Positions 58,940-64,000 of a DNA stretch of 64,000 nt are shown here, piece by piece. The notes below the pieces were generated by a model. That model was not told where the DNA came from, did not search any database, and saw only the letters and a list, made by a program, of their open reading frames with translations. The translations under genes were made by a program, and so were the position numbers. Position 1 is the first letter of the stretch, and the number at the start of each line of letters is the position of its first letter. Origin of the DNA: Bidens hawaiensis (taxonomy: Eukaryota > Streptophyta > Magnoliopsida > Asterales > Asteraceae); assembly GCA_021521415.1 (NCBI GenBank), contig JAIQDT010005458.1:124001-188000 (forward strand), written 5' to 3'.

Positions 58940-59110
58940 GCCAGACCCTAATAATATCCGAGGATAGAGGGTACCGGACCCTAATAATATCCGAGGATGA
59001 AGGGAGACTGGACCCTAATAATATCCGAGGATGAAGGGAGACCGGACCCTAATATTATCCGAGGATGGAGGGTACCGCACCCTAATAATATCCGAGGTAT
59101 GTAGGGTGAA
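58940..59110 (+). repeat. Five tandem repeats of about 34 bp in the LTR
   Basis: Units of GGACCCTAATAATATCCGAG followed by GATGAAGGGAGAC or GATGGAGGGTACC, nearly identical to each other and therefore recently amplified or homogenised. Confidence 0.85.
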
Positions 59111-59464
59111 TTGCCCTTTATAACGTAAGGATAGCTATAAATGTGTATGAACGAATGAAGTATAGGTTATGTATGTAATGCGTACCTTCGAGAACGTATA
59201 TGTGTATGTAGGTTAACAGATTGAGACAGCTGGTTTGAGATGGACACATGGCAGGATTGAAGAGGCTGGCATCCGAATATTGTCATGATGTTTTGAATGT
59301 TATAATTTATGTTATGTTTTAAAAGACAAATTATGGATATTGTAACGAATGGTTGATGTTTTATATTATTCCGCGAAAGTTTTAGTTAACTCTGATTTCT
59401 AGAACAGTGTTTATGAGTAAATCCAACGTCCAAAGTAGGGCACCGGTAACGGGGCCTTACAAGT

Positions 59465-59476
59465 TGGTATCAGAGC
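59465..59476 (+). other. Primer-binding site (initiator tRNA-Met type)
   Basis: TGGTATCAGAGC, the standard plant tRNA-iMet complement, four bases after the LTR. Confidence 0.85.
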
Positions 59477-59868
59477 AAAGTTCGAGAGATTTAAGCATCC
59501 TACATGCTTAGACTCGAACAAAGAATGGGATTAAAGTAAGAAAAGAAAGAAGATGCCAGTAGGAGAATGCCATGTGTCACTCAAGCAAGCTCAGTAACGG
59601 TAAAGCGCATGATTAAATAATGTATGTTAATGTTAGCTTAATTGCTAAAGAAAGGATATATAGGGATAGGACTTCTTGACTGTTTGATTGTTTAACTGTT
59701 TAAGAATAGAACTAGCACAAATAGATTCATAAGAGGAAGTGTATAAGACACGGAAAGTAACGTGAGCAGCTAATCACAGCTGGCCACTGTTATTACCTGT
59801 TAGCCTTACTATCCCTGTACTAAATGGTTTCTTAAGTGATGACGTTTGTGTTTCCTTATAGAATACGA

Positions 59869-60934
59869 ATGGCTGGAGTTAAGAAAGCTGTTGGAAAAGG
59901 AGGACGTACAGGACGTCGTGGTAGGCCACGCGTTGTCCAACAACCGTCAGTAGGAGCAGATACTAACGCTGAGGGAGAAGGAAATGCAGCCGGTGGAAAT
60001 CCGAGTAACAACGAAGAGTATCAACTTGACCCTGCTGTTCAAGCTGCCATTTCTCAGGCGGTAGCAGCTGCTGCGAAGAACTGGAATCCTGAAAAGTCTG
60101 CTGAGAAGTCGGGGGAAAGGAGTAAGAAAGATGATGAGGAGGAGAATGAGGGATCAAGTGTGGTTAAGTCGATGATAGGAAAAGAGACCGAGGTGGGTGC
60201 AACTACAAGTCATTTAAAGGTTGTGACCCGCCGAAGCTGACTGGCTTGGGAGACGCAATAACTACTCTCCAATGGATAATTACTATGGAAAAGGTTATCC
60301 GCATTAGCGAGTGCCGTCCCGACCAAGCTGTGGGTTTTGCCACCCAATCGTTTCTTGATGAAGCCATGTACTGGTGGGAAACTGTTGAACAGAGGAAGAC
60401 CCGGGAGGAGATCAAAACTATGCGGTGGGACGATCTGAAGGAGCTAGTGATGAAACGATTATGTGCTGATGCAGAGGTAAAGAAGGTTGAGATGAAGTTC
60501 TTGAGTCTGAAGGCGGGTAAGATGACACACCGCGAATACCTCACTGAATTCAATCGTCTGTCTAGGCTGGTGCCAGACATGGTGAACACTGAAGCCAAGC
60601 GGATCAAGTGTTACCTTAGGGGACTGCCACAAAACGTTCGCGTCTTGGTCAAGGCTAGTAGACCTGCTACCTTGATTATGCCGTGGGACTCGCAGAAATG
60701 GTTTACAGTGACTTGGCGATAGACGAAGTGGTGGCGGAAGAGAAGAAGGATAAGAAATGGATTGCTGATGTCAAACGACCAGGTACTCAGTTATGGAACC
60801 CTAAGGACAATAAGCAGAAGGTGTGGGAGAGAAGGACATGCAAGATATGTGGAAAGGTGCACAGTGGTGAGTGCAAGTGGGGTACTGGTTCGGATGTTTG
60901 TCACAAATGTGGAAAGGCTCATGGTGGAGAGTGA
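59869..60934 (+). pseudogene. Gag of the pol-less gypsy element, two frameshifts
   Basis: Starts MAGVKKAVGKGGRTGRRGRP, a basic Gly/Arg-rich start, then an Ala/Glu-rich linker. The gag core is in a second frame from about 60205 (FKGCDPPKLTGLGDA, LQWIITMEKVIRISECRPDQ, EAMYWWETVEQ, MTHREYLTEFNRL). A second shift near 60680 leads to AEMVYSDLAIDEVVAEEK and a zinc knuckle CKICGKVHSGEC. A second knuckle is cut at CHKCGKAHGGE by a TGA. The CX2CX3HX3C spacing of the first knuckle is also seen in the Tekay-like element at 12808. Nothing of pol follows. Intact elements elsewhere would have to supply all enzymes. Confidence 0.8.
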
Positions 60935-62496
60935 AGGCTTGGAACAACTGCTTGTTATAAGGAATTTTTCATTAAATTTCCATGACCACTCAGTTCAGTT
61001 AGTGACATTTTCACGATTTTTGTTGAAAACATGCGGTGGTTCGTGGGGATCACAACAACCCATTTTCACTTTGTTAGATTTCGTTATTTAGTTGAAGTCG
61101 TACGGTGGTTCGTGGATATTTCAACTCTTTACTTAAATTTTAATATATTGAGAATTTAAAATATTTTGATGATTTCTTTAGTTGTTACTGGAATAGTCAT
61201 TGTGGTTCATGCATATCCAGCTCCGCGTTTTCTTTTATTTAATTATATTTCTCAACTCATCTCTATTTTCCATTATTACTTATTATTTATTTAATCTTTC
61301 ATGATAAACTATGAATATTGAAACTTCTTTATTTTAATTTAAACGATTCCATGGAGATAGGAAAATCCCTTGTAATCTGGGGATATTATAATGACCCACT
61401 TTATACGATATCAGTTTTTAAAGATTTAATTGGAATAGGACTATCTCGGTGATTCGTGAATATCCGCTTCCCAATTTCATCTATTTACAGTTTGTTTGTA
61501 TACATAAATATTTGCATTAATATTTTTGCATTCCAATTACTACTACCAGTACTTTAATATTTTAATTTACATCATCTTAAATACACAATTGCGATATTTC
61601 AATGTTGTATAAAGTTCTCTTTAAATTTCATGAGTTTCTCATTTAACTAAACTAACTCCCTCAAAGTCTTCGTTTAATCTTGTTCAAATTTGTACTCACG
61701 GTCTTAAGAATTCTATCTCGAATGTTGCAAAAAAATTTAACAGGTTATTATTCGTCTACAATTATCAATTAAATCCTTCATAAACCTTTGTTGATGTATC
61801 CTTGCAATCATAGAATTTTTGGTTAGTTCACGTAAATTTGTTAGTTGGCTCGTATCCCTACTCTTTTTCTTCACAATCGATCTTGTCGACGCATCATATA
61901 TCCCAACTTCAATGTTTCCGTTTCTCTTAACTTTTAAGTTACTTTAAAATTTTCACTAATTTCATTAATCAAACTTGAAAGTTCACCTAAATTTCGTTAT
62001 TAGTAATATTTTATAAAACCTTCTGATTTTACACTTATAATAAATCAACTCCCAATGGTCTTATAATATGTTAACACTTTCCTCATATTTATAATAAATT
62101 AATAACTTTTCTCTCAAAATCATGTCTTTCAAATATTTTGTAAATCACATGATGTGACGAATTATGTGGACCGTCCGACGACCTAAGTAATTATGGAGGC
62201 CTACATAATTATCGAAGTCCTCGCATGGAAATCATAATGCGTGCAATTGTGTGTCATGATATAGAATCGAAAGTAGTTGTGATAACGGTACAAATATAGA
62301 GATGATAAGGACATGGTGGATCCGCCGCTGGTACATCCTATATATAAGTGCCCTTATCAGATTTTCATTTGGAGCGTTATTTGGACTATTCAAGGTTCTG
62401 TGTTGTGATAAATTTTAAAGGTTATATTTAAAAATTTTCCTTTCCTCAAAATTTAAGGGTTTTGTTACAATATCCTTTAATTTCGGGACGAAATTC
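60935..62496 (+). other. Non-coding internal region replacing pol
   Basis: 1.56 kb of AT-rich sequence with no domain of protease, reverse transcriptase or integrase in any frame that I can recognise. It repeats the phrases TGCGGTGGTTCGTGG (61033) and TACGGTGGTTCGTGGATAT (61099), and similar TCGGTGATTCGTGAATATC at 61446. It ends with TTCGGGACGAAATTCCCTA before the polypurine tract. Confidence 0.6.
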
Positions 62497-62513
62497 CCTA
62501 ATGTAGGGGAGAC

Positions 62514-62649
62514 TGTAATAACTCGGTCTTTTTCATTTTAAATAACCCGACCCATTTGGTGTTTGGAAAATTGTATGAAATTAATTATCAAGTTTATCGA
62601 GTAATTATTATATTTTTATTTGTTTATTATATTTAACATACATAATCAA
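62514..62649 (+). repeat. 3' LTR fragment of the gag-only element
   Basis: 136 bases nearly identical to 57235-57370, preceded by the polypurine tract. The similarity stops abruptly after ACATACATAATCAA. Confidence 0.8.
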
Positions 62650-63552
62650 CTTTGAGATATATACATTTTTACTCCTAAACCTTAGTTTTAAACCTTTTTG
62701 TTTCTATCTTAAAACTGCAGGGACTTAAATACAAATCTGACCAAACATATTATAATATTATATTATAACCTTTTACCCAAACCCGATCCTTTCTCAAACC
62801 CGATACCCATTTAAGTTTCTTGGAGCTTAATTCTCGTCCTAATCATGGAATTAATTTATGATTATGATACCACTTGCCTTAAACGAACCTATTGACATAT
62901 TAATTTTGGTAATAACGATCAAAGAGGATTCATATTGCTTAATTCTTTGAGCTGTCAACATCTCGCTATCAATTACAATACATCGCACGTAATAATCCAA
63001 TTAATTGAGTCTATAGCCTCCCCATGACCTCGCGAATCAAACCTCACAAGTAATTGATTTGTAGCAATCTGCAACTCGAAGAACAAGATCGTTTTTGGGC
63101 CGTCACCCACGTATAGCCGTTCTCCATCAATACGAAATCAAATCTGGTAATTAATATATGATGCGAATTCATTTTAGTCCATAATCCATTAACCCTATAT
63201 TTTATTTAAGCAAAACATATCAGAGTAATCGATTTAGAATTAGGGTTCTTGATTGATTGTATATGCTTAAATATGTAATAGTATAATAACTTTCCGTTTC
63301 GTTCTTATACAAACTGTCTTGTTGGCACAGGTGGCTCTTTGTACGTGTGTTAACTTAGTGAGCCGACCAGTGTCAAGGGTACGAGCTCTGGCCAGCCCTC
63401 TTTTGGCTTTTTTTTTTATTTTTTATTTTATTTTATTTGATTTAATGCTTTATTATCTAAACAATAAGCAACAATAAACATAAACTAATATTATTACTAT
63501 GTAACTGGCACCCTATACTGACGTTTACTCGTCTTTGTATTTTTCTTAAAAC

Positions 63553-63602
<50 letters not shown>

Positions 63603-64000
63603 TTATAATGTATGCATATACATACGTTTTCGTTATTAAATAAATAGTATAATAAATATATATTAATAATAAACTTTAACTTGTTTAAACCTCATCATTG
63701 GTGATTCTTTTCGTTAGACGTGTTTTATAAACTTATATTTACTATATATATTACATAAATACTAAACGTGTTAAATAGATATTATTTAAAAGGTTTAACA
63801 CAAAAATATTCATTTATATATTACTACATATTATATTTAAATAATTTCATATTATTATTATTATGATTGTCTATTTATTTATATTCGTATTTTATTTATT
63901 CTAATAATTAAAAGTATATCTCACTTTAGTTTTAATTAAATGTATTTTATTTAATTTGTATATTTAATTTAGATTTTATTATTTCAAGCATATCTTATAT
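62650..64000. other. AT-rich intergenic DNA
   Basis: No gene seen. Contains a SINE-like repeat (63321-63450) and an (AT)n tract of about 45 bases at 63556-63602. The final 400 bases are very AT-rich. Confidence 0.6.
63321..63450 (+). mobile_element. tRNA-derived SINE-like element
   Basis: GTTGGCACAGGTGGCTC resembles a pol III A-box and GGGTACGAGCTCTGG (63378-63392) a B-box, spaced about 40 bases apart, followed by a T-rich tail (TTTTTTTTTATTTTTTATT). Small size and layout fit a plant SINE with a T/A-rich tail. No flanking duplication was defined. Confidence 0.5.

Larger units (their letters stand above)
57235..59461 (+). repeat. 5' LTR of the gag-only element (2.2 kb)
   Basis: Starts TGTAACAACTCGG and ends GGCCTTACA, four bases before the primer-binding site. 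Contains an array of ATTCGTTA/TAACGAAT words (57958-58265), a GC-rich GGGGC...GCCCC block (58376-58467) and 34-bp tandem repeats (58940-59110). Confidence 0.75.
57235..62649 (+). mobile_element. Gag-only Ty3/gypsy element with truncated 3' LTR
   Basis: 5' LTR 57235-59461; primer-binding site TGGTATCAGAGC (tRNA-iMet type) at 59465-59476; gag 59869-60934; no protease, reverse transcriptase or integrase; non-coding 60935-62496; polypurine tract AATGTAGGGGAGA then 3' LTR from 62514. The 3' LTR matches the 5' LTR start (TGTAA-AACTCGGTCTTTTTC) for 136 bases and then breaks off at 62649, so the right flank cannot be checked. Confidence 0.8.

Overview
This window is nuclear DNA of a flowering plant: spliced eudicot-type genes, AT-rich spacers, and dense nested LTR retrotransposons and hAT-type DNA transposons. 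The repeat styles (long Ty3/gypsy LTRs ending GGTGTGACA, GTTCGTT-type and GGGTACGGGTAC-type hAT MITEs) remind me of Asteraceae, but that is recall of repeat style, not a proven placement. No RNA genes other than SINE-like tRNA relics and no CRISPR arrays were seen. HOST GENES: four loci are recognisable. (1) 1361-5450, minus: a DUF455 ferritin-like gene. Seven exons join into one open frame of 273 codons, and its 2.4-kb first intron holds three hAT-like MITEs in a row. (2) 23562-24215, minus: a UPF0235/DUF167 gene with good 3' exons but a frameshift and a missing segment at the 5' end. (3) 26814-30038, plus: the COG5 Golgi-tether subunit with an intact C-terminal half and a collapsed N-terminal half. 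(4) 30559-33784, minus: a class II trehalose-phosphate synthase close to Arabidopsis TPS7, the best preserved gene here, with a 5'-UTR intron and a complete 3.2-kb hAT transposon just upstream. TRANSPOSON BLOCK 1 (about 6.3-19.9 kb): a chromovirus-like (Tekay/Del-type) Ty3/gypsy element (9829-18352, 5-bp target duplication CCAAC) sits inside a solo LTR of its own family (9302-9828 plus 18358-19689), which itself lies in an older LTR-like sequence. Its gag-pol is one frame broken by five stops and a frameshift. Between the 5' LTR and gag lies an extra sense ORF of about 355 codons that I do not recognise. TRANSPOSON BLOCK 2 (34196-37430): a hAT element with perfect 8-bp target duplications, subterminal AACCGGTT arrays and a transposase interrupted by one frameshift. 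TRANSPOSON BLOCK 3 (38.8-62.65 kb): a Ty1/copia element (39559-45964) interrupts an LTR-like sequence and is itself interrupted by a 1.2-kb hAT derivative coding only for a BED zinc finger. Next come a minus-strand Athila-type gypsy element (about 47450-57234, itself split by a 2.5-kb solo LTR) and a gag-only gypsy element (57235-62649) whose 3' LTR is cut off. Two tRNA-like SINE candidates lie at 56505-56810 and 63321-63450. Nothing here amounts to a new multi-gene system. The most novel-looking items are the extra pre-gag ORF, the G-box array conserved in the LTRs of that family, the BED-only hAT derivative beside a nearly intact relative, and the hAT insertion at the TPS promoter. All calls rest on reading the sequence by eye and on family knowledge; exon joins were checked by phase and GT/AG, not by transcripts.
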